Notes under the pieces: model-generated
Database searches by the model: none
Seen by the model: only the letters and a program-made list of their open reading frames with translations
What the model was told of the DNA's origin: nothing
Made by a program: the position numbers and the translations under genes
Part shown: positions 52,855-62,098 of the stretch, piece after piece
Layout: every line of letters starts with the position of its first letter
Numbering within the stretch: position 1 is the first letter of the stretch
NCBI GenBank assembly: GCA_022711665.1
Contig: JAKLEN010000002.1
Coordinates: 401,001-465,000 of the forward strand
DNA from: Acidobacteriota bacterium
GTDB taxonomy: Bacteria; Acidobacteriota; Aminicenantia; Aminicenantales; Saccharicenantaceae
Direction of reading: 5' to 3'
Length of the DNA: 64,000 nt

Positions 52855-55290
52855 CTAGCGCGTCAGGATGTCGTGCATGGCGTTGATCACGACGCCCTTT
52901 GGCCTCTTGGGCAGCGCCACCTCGACGTCGACGTTCTCGGTCGTATTGCCGACCAGCCGAATGCCGCCCAGTCTCGAGACCGCGCCTTTGTCATAGACGA
53001 TATAGACCGGTACGAGGACCACGAAGCCGTCCGTAACCTCCGATTGCGTGATCGTCCCGAAAACGTGGTACTTCCCGCCCGCCACCGGCACGGCATTGAG
53101 CTTCGCCGCGAGTCGGGGGATCGTCGTTCCCCGCACCCATTGGTCGAAGAACCAATTGAGCGTCCCGTCGCCGGTCAGCCTCAGCTTCTGCGGCGCGTGC
53201 TTCTCCACGATGCGCTGGAAGTCTTTCGTCGAGGGGTTCTTCCCCGCGTAGGTCGCGGCATAATCCTTCATCATGGCTATGAAACCCTCGTCCGAATTCT
53301 GCTTCCTCGGGTCCATCATCGCCATCCGCAGCATCTGGAGGACGTAGGCGCCCTTTTCATAGACGAGGACGGAGTACGCCTGCGGATTGCGCCAGGTGGC
53401 CAGCCTGGGCCCGGCGCTGATCGGCCCGGCATCGTTGGCGGAAACGTCCGCGCCGCGCGGTTTCTCGAAAAGGGCCCTTTTCTTTTTCTCGTAGAACGCG
53501 TTATAGGCGTCGAGGCCCTTGCGCATCTGCAGGACCAGGCCGGAGGTGAATTCCGCGAATCCTTCCGACAGCCAGGCGTCATGATAGGTCCGCCAGCCGA
53601 CCTTATGGCCCCACCACTGATGAGCGACTTCGTGGGCCCCGACCTGGTCGACGAAAGCCGTGGCCTCCGCGCCGAAGCCCAATTGGTTGCGGGTCGTGCT
53701 GTCCATGAAGGCGAGATACGGGAGGTACACGAGCGTCGGCCACGACTGGCCGTAGAACCAGGCCGACTGCTGCGTGATCGCGATCCGCTTGTCCTCCAGG
53801 GGTCCGAAGTAGACGTTCCCGGTCCTGGCGGTGTTGGCGCCATCCGCGAAGGCGGCCTGGGCCAGTCCCGCCGTGCTCACGTTCAACGCTCCCGGCTCGC
53901 CCGAGGCGGCGTAGGCCTGCTGGAGCTGCTTGAGCAGGTCGGGCTCGCCGGGGTTCGTATAGACCTCGACCGTCATCCCGCTCTGGTCGTCGGTCTGGAC
54001 CATCTTCATGAAGTTGCCGTAGTTGAACCCGGCGACGCGCAGCGGGTGGGTGCTCGTCCAGATCGAGACCCGCCGGCCGTCCTCGACCTTGTTCTCGCTC
54101 TCGACGCCGACCGCGACGATCTGGTTCCGGCCGTTCAGAGGCAAGCGGAAAGTCAGCCGGAAGTCCGCGGGCTGGCGGAACGATCCCGCGTTCGGGTACC
54201 AGCTGGTCCGGGCTCCGACCGTGAAGTTGCCGTCGCCGGCGTCGTTCAGGACTTCCTTGCCTGTGCCGTGGTAATTCGTCCTCAGGAGGTATTTAGCGCC
54301 CGCAGGGAGCGGTTCGGGAAAGACGACGGCGAAATCCGCGTCCTCGTCCTTCTTCTCCTGGATGAACGGGACCGACCGCCAGGACGGCGGGCCGTCGGCC
54401 GGCGAGACCTCGACGGAATCGACCCGCACCTTGGGCTCGAGCGAAAGCCCCAGCACGCGTCCCCCGAGCCGGCAGGCGAACGTCATGACCGTCGTGCCGC
54501 TGATCTCGTTGTTCGCGGCGATCGTCGTGTCGATCTCGTAGCGCTCGGCCGCGGCGATGGACCCGGGCGCCGCGCCCTGGTCCGCCGCCTGGCCTTTGAC
54601 CGGGCGGCTGAGGTACCAGGGGCCGCCCTTCGTATCGGACTGGGCATAGAGCAGCGAAGTCTCGCCCTCGGCGCCGATGTCGAAAAGCCGCGTGGCCTCG
54701 GCGCCCCGGGGATCGACCGCCAGGATCGCCGGCGGTACCTTTTTACCGTCGACGAAGGCCAGGAACAACGGCTCGCCGAGCGGGTCGAGGATCTCCTGGA
54801 GGAGCCGGATGTGGAAGTTCGTTGTGAAGTCTTTCCGCTCGTGTTTCAGAAAGTCTTCGAAGACGCTCGAGGCTTGGCCGTCCACCGCTCCGGGCTTGGC
54901 CTCGCCGGCCGTCTTCTGCAGATCCGCGATGAGCGCCGTGTCGAAGAACACGGCCGAGCCGAACGAGTCGGTCAGCGCGGTCAGTTTGGCGTCGTCCGTG
55001 TACATCGCCAGCCGATGTCTCTCGTCGGCGGTCGCCGGGGTCAGCGTGTAGGAGCCGGTGCCGACGAAGACCGCGCCGAAGGTGGCGCCGTTGACTGGCG
55101 CCAGGAGATGCAGCGTGCCGTCGAGAACGAAATGAAACGCGTCGCGGTCGAAGGCCACGTTCGCGAGGGCAAGGTTACGGCCGTCGGGCCTCGCCGCCCG
55201 GAGTGCGGCATAGGTCGGCTCATCCGCGGCGGCAAGCCATGAAGCGAGACAAAGGACGACGACAACGAACCGGCAAGAAGTCTTCCACAT
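52855..55290 (-). CDS. Secreted M1-family metallo-aminopeptidase
   Basis: An 811-residue exported peptidase with signal peptide (VVVVLCLASWLAAADE). The N-terminal part is an unusual beta-rich extension (residues about 30-260), then an M1 saddle domain and the gluzincin site HEVAHQWWGH with the third zinc ligand Glu in WLSEGFAEF (near residues 552-575). The exopeptidase GAMEN motif is not obvious, so it may be a degenerate or DUF3857-like M1 variant. It cleaves N-terminal residues from peptides in the periplasm. The ATG at 55290 follows GGGAGGGAACC. Confidence 0.88.
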   Translation of the reverse strand: MWKTSCRFVVVVLCLASWLAAADEPTYAALRAARPDGRNLALANVAFDRDAFHFVLDGTLHLLAPVNGATFGAVFVGTGSYTLTPATADERHRLAMYTDDAKLTALTDSFGSAVFFDTALIADLQKTAGEAKPGAVDGQASSVFEDFLKHERKDFTTNFHIRLLQEILDPLGEPLFLAFVDGKKVPPAILAVDPRGAEATRLFDIGAEGETSLLYAQSDTKGGPWYLSRPVKGQAADQGAAPGSIAAAERYEIDTTIAANNEISGTTVMTFACRLGGRVLGLSLEPKVRVDSVEVSPADGPPSWRSVPFIQEKKDEDADFAVVFPEPLPAGAKYLLRTNYHGTGKEVLNDAGDGNFTVGARTSWYPNAGSFRQPADFRLTFRLPLNGRNQIVAVGVESENKVEDGRRVSIWTSTHPLRVAGFNYGNFMKMVQTDDQSGMTVEVYTNPGEPDLLKQLQQAYAASGEPGALNVSTAGLAQAAFADGANTARTGNVYFGPLEDKRIAITQQSAWFYGQSWPTLVYLPYLAFMDSTTRNQLGFGAEATAFVDQVGAHEVAHQWWGHKVGWRTYHDAWLSEGFAEFTSGLVLQMRKGLDAYNAFYEKKKRALFEKPRGADVSANDAGPISAGPRLATWRNPQAYSVLVYEKGAYVLQMLRMAMMDPRKQNSDEGFIAMMKDYAATYAGKNPSTKDFQRIVEKHAPQKLRLTGDGTLNWFFDQWVRGTTIPRLAAKLNAVPVAGGKYHVFGTITQSEVTDGFVVLVPVYIVYDKGAVSRLGGIRLVGNTTENVDVEVALPKRPKGVVINAMHDILTR

Positions 55291-55312
55291 GGTTCCCTCC
55301 CTGAGGTCTATA

Positions 55313-55342
55313 AGATAACCCCTGGTCACAGGGAGTTGTCAA
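55313..55342 (-). promoter_or_regulatory. Promoter of the M1 peptidase gene
   Basis: On the minus strand TTGACA (55342-55337) and TTATCT (55318-55313) with an 18-base spacer. Confidence 0.55.
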
Positions 55343-55448
55343 GGCTATTTCAAGAAGACCCCCGCCCGGTCCATCCCCCTCTCGGTCGCCAGGAGATGCG
55401 TGTGCGGGTGGAAGTTGACCCGGTCGTCGCAGTGCGCTTCACCTTCGG

Positions 55449-55913
55449 TCACTTGACCTGCGGCTTGGTGATCGAGAAGTGGGAATGGACGAGGGCCCAT
55501 CGGCCGTCGCGGCGGGCGTAGACCTCCGTGACGTTCATGCGGAAGGACTTTTTCCCCGTTTCATCGTAATCGATCATATTGTAAGAGAGAACGGCGGCCT
55601 GGCCATAAACCTGGACCTTTGGATCGAGCATTTCGTACTTGGGAACCCGGAACGTGCCCTTGAGCGGGGCGAGAAACTTTTCAAACGCCTCGCGTCCGTT
55701 CAGGCGTTTTTCCAGGCTCGGATCGAAGTAGGTGATCTCCGGGGCGGCCAATTCAATGAAGGCGTACGTATCGCCGGTTCCCCAGCGGTCGAGCATGGCT
55801 TTTTCCATGGCGATGATCTCAGCCTCCGGATCGTCGGCCGGCACGGCGGCCTGAACCGCGCCGACGAGCGGGATCGCCGTCATCAGCGTAAGAACAAAAA
55901 AGGCGAGTGACAT
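55449..55913 (-). CDS. Exported SnoaL/NTF2-like (DUF4440-type) protein
   Basis: A 154-residue protein with a signal peptide (FFVLTLMTAIPLVGAVQAA) and the same fold and motifs as the 51643 gene: EKAMLDRWGTGDTYAFIELA, ITYFDPSLEKRLNGREAFEK, EVYARRDGRWALVHSHFSIT. Its GC content matches the host, so it may be the resident copy and the other the acquired one. Role unknown. The ATG at 55913 follows TTGGAGAAAACC; the longer frame upstream has no ribosome site. The region 55914-56108 shows nothing. Confidence 0.82.
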   Translation of the reverse strand: MSLAFFVLTLMTAIPLVGAVQAAVPADDPEAEIIAMEKAMLDRWGTGDTYAFIELAAPEITYFDPSLEKRLNGREAFEKFLAPLKGTFRVPKYEMLDPKVQVYGQAAVLSYNMIDYDETGKKSFRMNVTEVYARRDGRWALVHSHFSITKPQVK

Positions 55914-56108
55914 GGTTTTCTCCAATTTACGGGAAATTCGTTTTCTGAAAGCGCCGGTCCCGGACTCAGGATCGACACCTCCTGTCAGGAAAAGGAAGAT
56001 ATCGCGGCCGGCATCGAGAGTCAAGCACTCAAGATTCGGCCGCCCAGCGCCACCTCAGGCGGATGAGCGGGCCGACCAGACTCTGAAACAGGTATTGTGT
56101 CCCCCAGC

Positions 56109-57422
56109 TTAGGTCCGCGGCAGGGCCACGCCGAGCCACCTCTCGAGCGCGTGGAAGAATAGATCCTTCTGGTCGGGCGCGAAGTCCCGGATGCCGACGC
56201 CGTGATGGGCGCCCTTGACGACGATCTTGATGGCGTCCGTCCGACCGATGAGCGGCACCTGCGTCGCGGCCCAGGTGTCGAGCTCGCCGTAGATGTAGGC
56301 CACGCGCTCCGCCTCGTATTGCAGGAAACGGTAGACGCGGTCCATCGTCCGCGGGTCGAAGACTATCGGGACGCCTTTGGGGCAGAGCACCCCGTTCGTG
56401 GGCGCCGTCAGGGCCTTCATGAGCCCCTTGATATCGCCGATGTCGTAATTGTAGTAGCCGATCTCGGTGAAGGCCTGGTACAGGAACGGCTCGAAGGCCT
56501 TCTGTCCCTGGTCGGTGTAATAGAAGAAGGTGTTGCTCTTCTTGTAGTGCTCGAAGAGGGCCGCGACGGGAGCGTCCGGGGCCGGGATGTCCTCGGGCTT
56601 GAACGATCCGGACTGCCAGAAGTTGAACAGGTATTCGAGGATGCCGTACTCGTAGGCCCCGGCCAGTCCCAGGCTCATCGTCCACTTATTGGCCGCGGCC
56701 CATTTCCCGACGAGGGGCAGGATCTCGGCCTCGCGGCGGAACATGGCCTTCTGATATTCCTTGATGCGGGTCCGGGTGGCCTCGTCGCCCGCCGTCTCGA
56801 GGAAACGGTAGAGCCGGGGGTCCTCCTGGGCGATATTGATGGGGGCCGAATACGGCACGGTCGCGTCGACATCATCGGGATAAAAGGTTTTATAGAAAAG
56901 GGCCGTCTGCCCGCTCTTGCTGGCGCCGGTGCTGATCCATTTGCCTGGATAGACCGCTTTCAGGACGGCGACGATGGCATGAAGGTCGTCGGCGGACTGG
57001 CGGACGGTCAGCCGGGTCCAATCCAGCGGATCGGGGACGGAGCGGCCGAAGAAGCGGTGCTCGACGTTGACCTGGTTCGCCGCGAGGAGGCGGGTCAACT
57101 CGCCGGGCCGGCTGCCGTAGGCCCCATAGCCCTCGGTCACCAGGACGACGGGCTTGTCGTAACCGGCGTGGGCCAGGAAGACACGCTGGCGGAATTTTGC
57201 CCCCGCGGGATTTTCATGGTCGAGCGGCTGTTCGATCATGACCTCGTAAGCCTCGCGGAAGGCCTTGTTGTCGAAGCTGGCCGCCTTGACTTCAACGACT
57301 CCCGGAAGGGCTTGGATCTTCTGAAGGAGCTCCGAGCCCGGTTTGGCCCCTTGGGCCGGCGCGGCGGTGGTGAAGAACAGGAGCCCGACCAGAAGCGCCG
57401 TCAAGGATCTCAATGTTTTCAT
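56109..57422 (-). CDS. Secreted S37-family (PS-10) tripeptidyl-peptidase-like hydrolase
   Basis: A 437-residue exported alpha/beta-hydrolase-like peptidase: signal peptide (LLVGLLFFTTAAPAQG), the S37 N-terminal pattern YEVMIEQPLDHENPAGAKFR, VNVEHRFFGRSVPDPLDW, nucleophile Ser in ISTGASKSGQTALFY (near residue 166), an Asp region in YIYGELDTWAATQ and His in VKGAHHGVGIRDF. S37 enzymes remove tripeptides from N-termini. The ATG at 57422 follows GGGGAGGTGTATCG. Confidence 0.88.
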   Translation of the reverse strand: MKTLRSLTALLVGLLFFTTAAPAQGAKPGSELLQKIQALPGVVEVKAASFDNKAFREAYEVMIEQPLDHENPAGAKFRQRVFLAHAGYDKPVVLVTEGYGAYGSRPGELTRLLAANQVNVEHRFFGRSVPDPLDWTRLTVRQSADDLHAIVAVLKAVYPGKWISTGASKSGQTALFYKTFYPDDVDATVPYSAPINIAQEDPRLYRFLETAGDEATRTRIKEYQKAMFRREAEILPLVGKWAAANKWTMSLGLAGAYEYGILEYLFNFWQSGSFKPEDIPAPDAPVAALFEHYKKSNTFFYYTDQGQKAFEPFLYQAFTEIGYYNYDIGDIKGLMKALTAPTNGVLCPKGVPIVFDPRTMDRVYRFLQYEAERVAYIYGELDTWAATQVPLIGRTDAIKIVVKGAHHGVGIRDFAPDQKDLFFHALERWLGVALPRT

Positions 57423-57543
57423 CGATACACCTCCCCCGCCCGAACCTGACCGAGCCCAATGAGGTCGTATCCGGCCTCGCGGCCCGCCCATTGAAGGACG
57501 GTGCGGATCTGCGCCGATCTCAGGCCGAGCCCAAGAACTAGGT

Positions 57544-57834
57544 TTAAATGAAATAGTCTTCACCTGTTGACTTGCGGCGGCAGCGGACGCGCTGGTGGGG
57601 AGGCCGGACCCAGCGCATCGCGCCGGCCCGCGGGCAGGCGTCGACGCAGGAGCCTTCCTGCCAGCATTCCGCCGGAAACAGGACGAGCGGCGGCTTGCCC
57701 GGTTCGGGATTCGGGCCGAACACGTCGCATTGACAGGCTTCAACGCAGCGGTTGCAGCCGTTGCAGACCTCGGGATTGATGACGACGGGGAAAAAGGCGG
57801 GAGCCGGCGGGGTGACGCGGGCCGTTTTTTTCAT
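57544..57834 (-). CDS. Ferredoxin with one variant [4Fe-4S] site, partner of the flavoprotein
   Basis: A 96-residue two-cluster ferredoxin. The first site is standard (VCNGCNRCVEACQCDVFGP). The second reads CWQEGSCVDACP, with Glu where the second Cys of C-x2-C-x2-C-x3-C is expected, so it may hold a [3Fe-4S] or Glu-ligated cluster, or use the nearby extra Cys. It resembles AprB-type subunits. The ATG overlaps the flavoprotein stop by four bases (ATGA), which indicates a fixed pair. Confidence 0.85.
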   Translation of the reverse strand: MKKTARVTPPAPAFFPVVINPEVCNGCNRCVEACQCDVFGPNPEPGKPPLVLFPAECWQEGSCVDACPRAGAMRWVRPPHQRVRCRRKSTGEDYFI

Positions 57835-59777
57835 CGTTCGCCCCCCTTCTGCTTGTCCGCCGGATTGTGCTTTTCATAGCCCTCGGCCAGCGGCCCGTAA
57901 TAGTCGAGGGCGGCCGAACCGGTCTCCAGGCCCTCGCGGCCGAGCTTCACGGTGACGAACCGGTTCCATTCCGGCGGGTCCATCTCCGGATGATCCAGGC
58001 GGACGAATTCCAGCTCCCGGGAGCTGGCTTTCCGCGCCCGGCAGGATTCCATGACCAGCTCGGCGTTGGTCATGATCGAGAGGACTTCCAGCGTCCGGAC
58101 GAGCTCATGAGGGTTGGCCGCGGTCACCCGGGCCGCGTCGCGCTCCCGGAAATCGGCCAGCATCCGCAGCCCCGCATCCAGCAGCGGCCCGCTTTTGAAC
58201 GCCCCGCAGTAATTCTGCATGATCCGCGCCACCGTGGTATTGAGCTCGCGCCAGCCCGGTCCGCGCCCGCGGCCGACGGGAGCGTACACCCGGCGGCGCT
58301 CTCTGCGGATCTGCGGCTCGTCCGGCGGGACCGGATCCCGCCCGGCGGCGTAGGCCGCGGCGTGGCGCCCGGCATAATGGCCGGTCGCCGCGGCGTGGCC
58401 GAAGCAGTTGGAGGCGAAGAGCGCGTCGCCCGCGGCGAACAGCCCCTCGACGCTGGTCATCAGGTTCCAGTCGTTGAACAGCCCGCCGGGAAGACCGAAG
58501 AGCTGGCGCTCCTGCGGCAGGAACGCGCCCGACTTCCAGCCGTCGCCGTAGCTCTGGATGAGGTCCCTGGCGGGATCGAAGCCCGCTTCGCTGTAGGCCC
58601 GAAGGATGGGGATCTTCGTCTTGCCTTCCTCGCCGACCATCATCCCCCAGATGACCTTCCGCTCCGTTTCCGGAAGCGACGTGAGATCGGCGAAGAAAGG
58701 CAGCCGGTAGCCGCGCTTCAGCAGCTCGTCCACGGGAAGCGTATCGGCGCCCTGGACCTCGTAGACCGCGCCGTTGGGCTCGTTGCCGCCTTTCAAGTAC
58801 AGCCGCTGCCCGGGGGCCGGCCGGAAGCGGCCGGCGAAATCCGCGATCTCCTTGCCGTCACGGTCCACGTAGGGCAGCTTCCGCCCGTCGGCATCAACCA
58901 TGTCGCAGGCGTACCAGGTATTGTGGTTGTTGCCGGTGCTGTAGGGCGGGAAGCTGCGCAGGCCGGACCATTCGCCCTTGACCGATTTTTCCATCATCGT
59001 GAATTCGGCCCCGGCCCGCCAGGCCATGGCGTGGCCGTCGCCCGAGCAGGGAAACGGCCGGAATTCGGAGATCCCCGGAAGCTCCGGCTCGAAGAGCCAG
59101 AGCCGCGTCGGCCGGGAGGTGCAGATGACGACGGCCCGGGCCTTGAAAACCAGGAATTTCCCGGTTCGGCCGTGCACGCCCGTCGCCCCCGCGATCCGGC
59201 CCCCGATCCTTCCGCCTTCCGTCAGAAGGCCGGTGGCCATGACCCGGTCGAACACGCGGACGCCGGCCCGGCGGCACCCCCGGGCCAGGGCCGGTTTGAA
59301 GGTCGTGCCCCAGACCCGGATCGTCGTCCGGTTGTGGTAATCGTAGGCGAACAGGAGCTTGGTGGCCTCGTCGCGGAAATCGGCGCCGGCGAATTCGTCC
59401 TCCGTATCCCGGACCTTGGCCCCGAGCTTTTCCAGCTCGATGAGCCGGTCGTATCCTTCGCGGCATTCGATGTAATGGGAGATGCCGTTGTTGTAGCGGG
59501 AAAAGGCCCGGATCATCGTTTCGGCCAGCTCCTCGGGGCTGATCCGGGAGCAGGGGTTCGAGGCCGCCGATTCCCAATGGTCGCAGCCGGATCCGGCGGC
59601 CCCGCTGGAAACCGTCGCGCCCTTTTCGACGAGGGCGACCGAGGCGCCGCGGGACGCGGCCCCGAGGGCGGCGAAACACCCCGCCGCTCCTCCGCCCAGG
59701 ACGAGAACGTCGGTTTCGACCGTTTCGGTCTGGCCCCATTCGAGAGGCCAGGGCCATTTGACCGGTTTTTCGCTCAT
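57831..59777 (-). CDS. AprA/fumarate-reductase-like FAD flavoprotein
   Basis: A 648-residue cytoplasmic flavoprotein: FAD motif DVLVLGGGAAGCFAALGAA (residues about 23-41) with VALVEKGATV, the substrate-domain signature AGSGCDHWESAASNPCS, FAD contacts in VEGLFAAGDALFASNCFGHA, and a C-terminal helical domain as in AprA and FrdA. The family reduces or oxidises C=C or S-O bonds; the presence of an AprB-like ferredoxin and a sodium symporter suggests it acts on an imported organic acid. The ATG at 59777 shares one base with the symporter stop (TGATG) and follows GAGGTGGATCC. The longer frame upstream lies within the symporter gene. Confidence 0.85.
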   Translation of the reverse strand: MSEKPVKWPWPLEWGQTETVETDVLVLGGGAAGCFAALGAASRGASVALVEKGATVSSGAAGSGCDHWESAASNPCSRISPEELAETMIRAFSRYNNGISHYIECREGYDRLIELEKLGAKVRDTEDEFAGADFRDEATKLLFAYDYHNRTTIRVWGTTFKPALARGCRRAGVRVFDRVMATGLLTEGGRIGGRIAGATGVHGRTGKFLVFKARAVVICTSRPTRLWLFEPELPGISEFRPFPCSGDGHAMAWRAGAEFTMMEKSVKGEWSGLRSFPPYSTGNNHNTWYACDMVDADGRKLPYVDRDGKEIADFAGRFRPAPGQRLYLKGGNEPNGAVYEVQGADTLPVDELLKRGYRLPFFADLTSLPETERKVIWGMMVGEEGKTKIPILRAYSEAGFDPARDLIQSYGDGWKSGAFLPQERQLFGLPGGLFNDWNLMTSVEGLFAAGDALFASNCFGHAAATGHYAGRHAAAYAAGRDPVPPDEPQIRRERRRVYAPVGRGRGPGWRELNTTVARIMQNYCGAFKSGPLLDAGLRMLADFRERDAARVTAANPHELVRTLEVLSIMTNAELVMESCRARKASSRELEFVRLDHPEMDPPEWNRFVTVKLGREGLETGSAALDYYGPLAEGYEKHNPADKQKGGER

Positions 59778-61207
59778 CAGGATCCACCTCGGGAATTGAG
59801 GACGGCGGACGCGGGCGGCGATTGTGGGCCGGCTTTCGTCGCCAGACTGACCGTGACCAGGACGGCCGCGGCCAGGAGGTGGGCCCCGAGCAGGCCGAGG
59901 TCCACGTTGATCGCGCCATGGAGCGGGCCCGGGAGCCCGGCCAGGAAAGAGAAAACGCCGGCCGCTCCGCCGGCGGCGATCGCGGCCATCGCCCCCTTGG
60001 GCGTCGCTCCCTTCCAGAGCAGCCCGCCCAGCAGGGGCACCAGCATGCTGCCCATGTAGGGATAGTTGAAGATGATCATCGTGTAGAGGATGCCCTTGGC
60101 CGCGAAGGCGACAGCCACGCCCGCGACCAGGGCCCCGACGATGGTCAGACGCGAAACGAGCTTGGCGTGTTTCAGATCGTCCAGGCGGGCGTCGGGATGG
60201 AGGACCTTGTTGTAGAAATCCCGGGAACACGTTCCGGCCAGGGACAGGAGAAGACAGTTGGCCGCGGACATCGTCCCGGCCAGGATGGCCGAGACCACGA
60301 TGCCGGCGGCCAGGGGCGGCAGCGAGGTCCGGACCATATGGGGCAGCACGGCCCCGGAAGCGACGCCGGGGAAAGCGATGCGTCCGGCGGCGCCGACGAG
60401 GGCGGTGCAGAAGCTGACGGCGATGACGATCAGTCCGCCCAGGATGGCGCCCCAGCGGGCGACCCGGGCCGACTTGGCGGCCTGGAAGCGCATGTACGCG
60501 TCGTAGGAAACGGAAATGGACAGCAGGAAGGGCAGTATCAGGAACACCGCCTTGGAAAACATCCCGGGAGGGATGAACGGCCCGCCGAAAACGGCGGCCG
60601 CCGCGCCCGAGGCCTTCAGCCGGGAAAAGGCGATGATCGCCACCAGCGGGATGCCCGTCAGGGTGACGGTCAGCTGGATGAAATCCACGATGACGACGCC
60701 CCACATGCCGCCCAGGGCGCTGTAGATCATGATGATCAGCCCGACCACGACGACGCCGAGGCGGTAATCGACGCCGAAGCCGGACAGGATGGAGCCGGCG
60801 GCCATGATCTGGGCCACGAAGATCCCGAGCAGGCTCGGGATGTTGGACATCCAGGCCCAGACGCGGACGCCGCGCCGCTCGCCGTAGCGGTCGCTGAAGA
60901 AATCGAGGGGGACATAGCCGCCGCGCCTGCGAAACTTGGCCGCGGCCAGGAGCCCCGCCAGGATGAGCCCGCCGCCGCACCCGATCCCGTACCACATCCC
61001 CGGCCAGAGGCCGCTCTGGGCCCCCTCCTCGGAGCCGCCCATGATCACGCCGGCCCCGATCTGCATCGCGGCCAGGGTGGCGGTGGTCAGGAGGAGATTG
61101 ACCTGGCGCCCGGCGATCAGGAATTCGGATGCTTTCTTAGCCCGCTTGCTGACCCAGACGCCGATGCCCAGGATGAGGGCGAAAAAGAGGCCGACGACGA
61201 CAAGCAT
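59777..61207 (-). CDS. Sodium:solute symporter (SSS family)
   Basis: A 476-residue membrane protein with about 13 helices and SSS-family patterns: VGLFFALILGIGVWVSKRAK, FLIAGRQVNLLLTTATLAAM, GGYVPLDFFSDRYGERRGVR, SVSYDAYMRFQAAKSARVAR, ILAGTMSAANCLLLSLAGTC (the sodium-site helix). It imports a small solute with Na+. It heads a coupled operon with the flavoprotein and ferredoxin, so its substrate is probably theirs. No ribosome site precedes the ATG; TAGAAT ends 8 bases upstream, implying an almost leaderless message. Confidence 0.9.
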   Translation of the reverse strand: MLVVVGLFFALILGIGVWVSKRAKKASEFLIAGRQVNLLLTTATLAAMQIGAGVIMGGSEEGAQSGLWPGMWYGIGCGGGLILAGLLAAAKFRRRGGYVPLDFFSDRYGERRGVRVWAWMSNIPSLLGIFVAQIMAAGSILSGFGVDYRLGVVVVGLIIMIYSALGGMWGVVIVDFIQLTVTLTGIPLVAIIAFSRLKASGAAAAVFGGPFIPPGMFSKAVFLILPFLLSISVSYDAYMRFQAAKSARVARWGAILGGLIVIAVSFCTALVGAAGRIAFPGVASGAVLPHMVRTSLPPLAAGIVVSAILAGTMSAANCLLLSLAGTCSRDFYNKVLHPDARLDDLKHAKLVSRLTIVGALVAGVAVAFAAKGILYTMIIFNYPYMGSMLVPLLGGLLWKGATPKGAMAAIAAGGAAGVFSFLAGLPGPLHGAINVDLGLLGAHLLAAAVLVTVSLATKAGPQSPPASAVLNSRGGS

Positions 61208-61215
61208 AGGCCCGG

Positions 61216-61244
61216 ATTCTAATACAGGAGGGCAGATTACTCAA
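61216..61244 (-). promoter_or_regulatory. Promoter abutting the symporter start codon
   Basis: On the minus strand TTGAGT (61244-61239), a 17-base spacer and TAGAAT (61221-61216), then 8 bases to ATG at 61207. Transcription should begin within one or two bases of the start codon. Confidence 0.65.
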
Positions 61245-61333
61245 ACGCCTGCGGCCGGGCCCGCGCGAACGGACCTCGGCTCTAGATGGCGGAGGAACCG
61301 GTCCCCGGCCCCCCAAGAAATCCCCCCAGAAAA

Positions 61334-61373
61334 TAAAAAAGGGCGGAGTCCCCTTTCGGGGGCATCCGCCCTT
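61334..61373 (-). terminator. Rho-independent terminator after the RRM gene
   Basis: On the minus strand GGGCGGA...TCCGCCC form a stem with an inner GCCCC/GGGG stem around CGAAA, followed by T6 A TTTT. It lies 30 bases after the RRM gene stop. Confidence 0.88.
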
Positions 61374-61401
61374 TGGCGTTCGAATAAAGTCGCTTAAGCG
61401 A

Positions 61402-61713
61402 TCAGTACCGGCCGCGGCCGCCGCCGAAGCCGCCCCTGCCACCGCCGCCGCCGCCCGTGCGGGGACGATCGGTCCGGGGCCGGGCCTCGTTGACCGTCAG
61501 AGGACGGCCCTTGAGGTCCTTGCCGTTCAGGCCGGCGATGGCCTTGTCGGCTTCTTCCTTGTTCGGCATCTCGACGAAACCGAAACCGCGGCTCTCGCCG
61601 CTGAACTTGTCCTTGATGATAGCGACGCTCGAAACCTCGCCGAACGCCGAGAAAGCGTCCTTGAGATCCTGCTCAGCCGCCGTGCGGGAAATGTTTCCCA
61701 CGTAGATGTTCAT
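61402..61713 (-). CDS. Small RRM RNA-binding protein with Gly/Arg-rich tail
   Basis: A 103-residue protein: one RRM with RNP2 (NIYVGNIS, residues 2-9) and RNP1 (SRGFGFVEM, near residue 41), and a tail rich in Gly and Arg (GGGGGGRGGFGGGRGRY). Bacterial one-RRM proteins of this layout (Rbp-type) bind single-stranded RNA and often respond to cold. TTAAGGAGAGATGT precedes the ATG. It lies directly downstream of 5S rRNA on the same strand. Confidence 0.93.
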   Translation of the reverse strand: MNIYVGNISRTAAEQDLKDAFSAFGEVSSVAIIKDKFSGESRGFGFVEMPNKEEADKAIAGLNGKDLKGRPLTVNEARPRTDRPRTGGGGGGRGGFGGGRGRY

Positions 61714-61881
61714 ACATCTCTCCTTAAAAATTGCCTTTGCCCTGGACGCGGACCCTCTTATTCGGATTCCGTGGTTACCCCTTGGCCCATGAACGGAGCC
61801 CGCGCCCGACCTGCCGAATAAAAGGAGAGGAGTATGACCGACCGTTTTTTGGGGGCCCGTGCCCCTCTGGCCTTTATTCGA

Positions 61882-61896
61882 GTAAAAATAAAAAAA
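61882..61896 (-). terminator. T-rich tract ending the rRNA operon
   Basis: Immediately after the 5S terminal stem the minus strand reads TTTTTTTATTTTTAC. The closing 5S stem plus this tract could end transcription, separating rRNA from the RRM gene. The region 61714-61881 shows nothing else. Confidence 0.5.
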
Positions 61897-62012
<116 letters not shown>

Positions 62013-62098
62013 ATTTTAATCCAATTTAGCAACTTAGCTTGCTGCGGCGATCTCGGTATTCCCCGGATCGCCGTTTTTTTGTCTTGATAAACTTTATG

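Noticed and set aside
57867..60059. Plus-strand 730-codon open frame
   Set aside because: Antisense to the flavoprotein; no ribosome site or domain.
59777..60995. Upstream extension of the flavoprotein frame to 1054 codons
   Set aside because: The extension lies in a shifted frame of the symporter gene and is Arg/Gly-rich; the ATG at 59777 with a ribosome site is the natural start.
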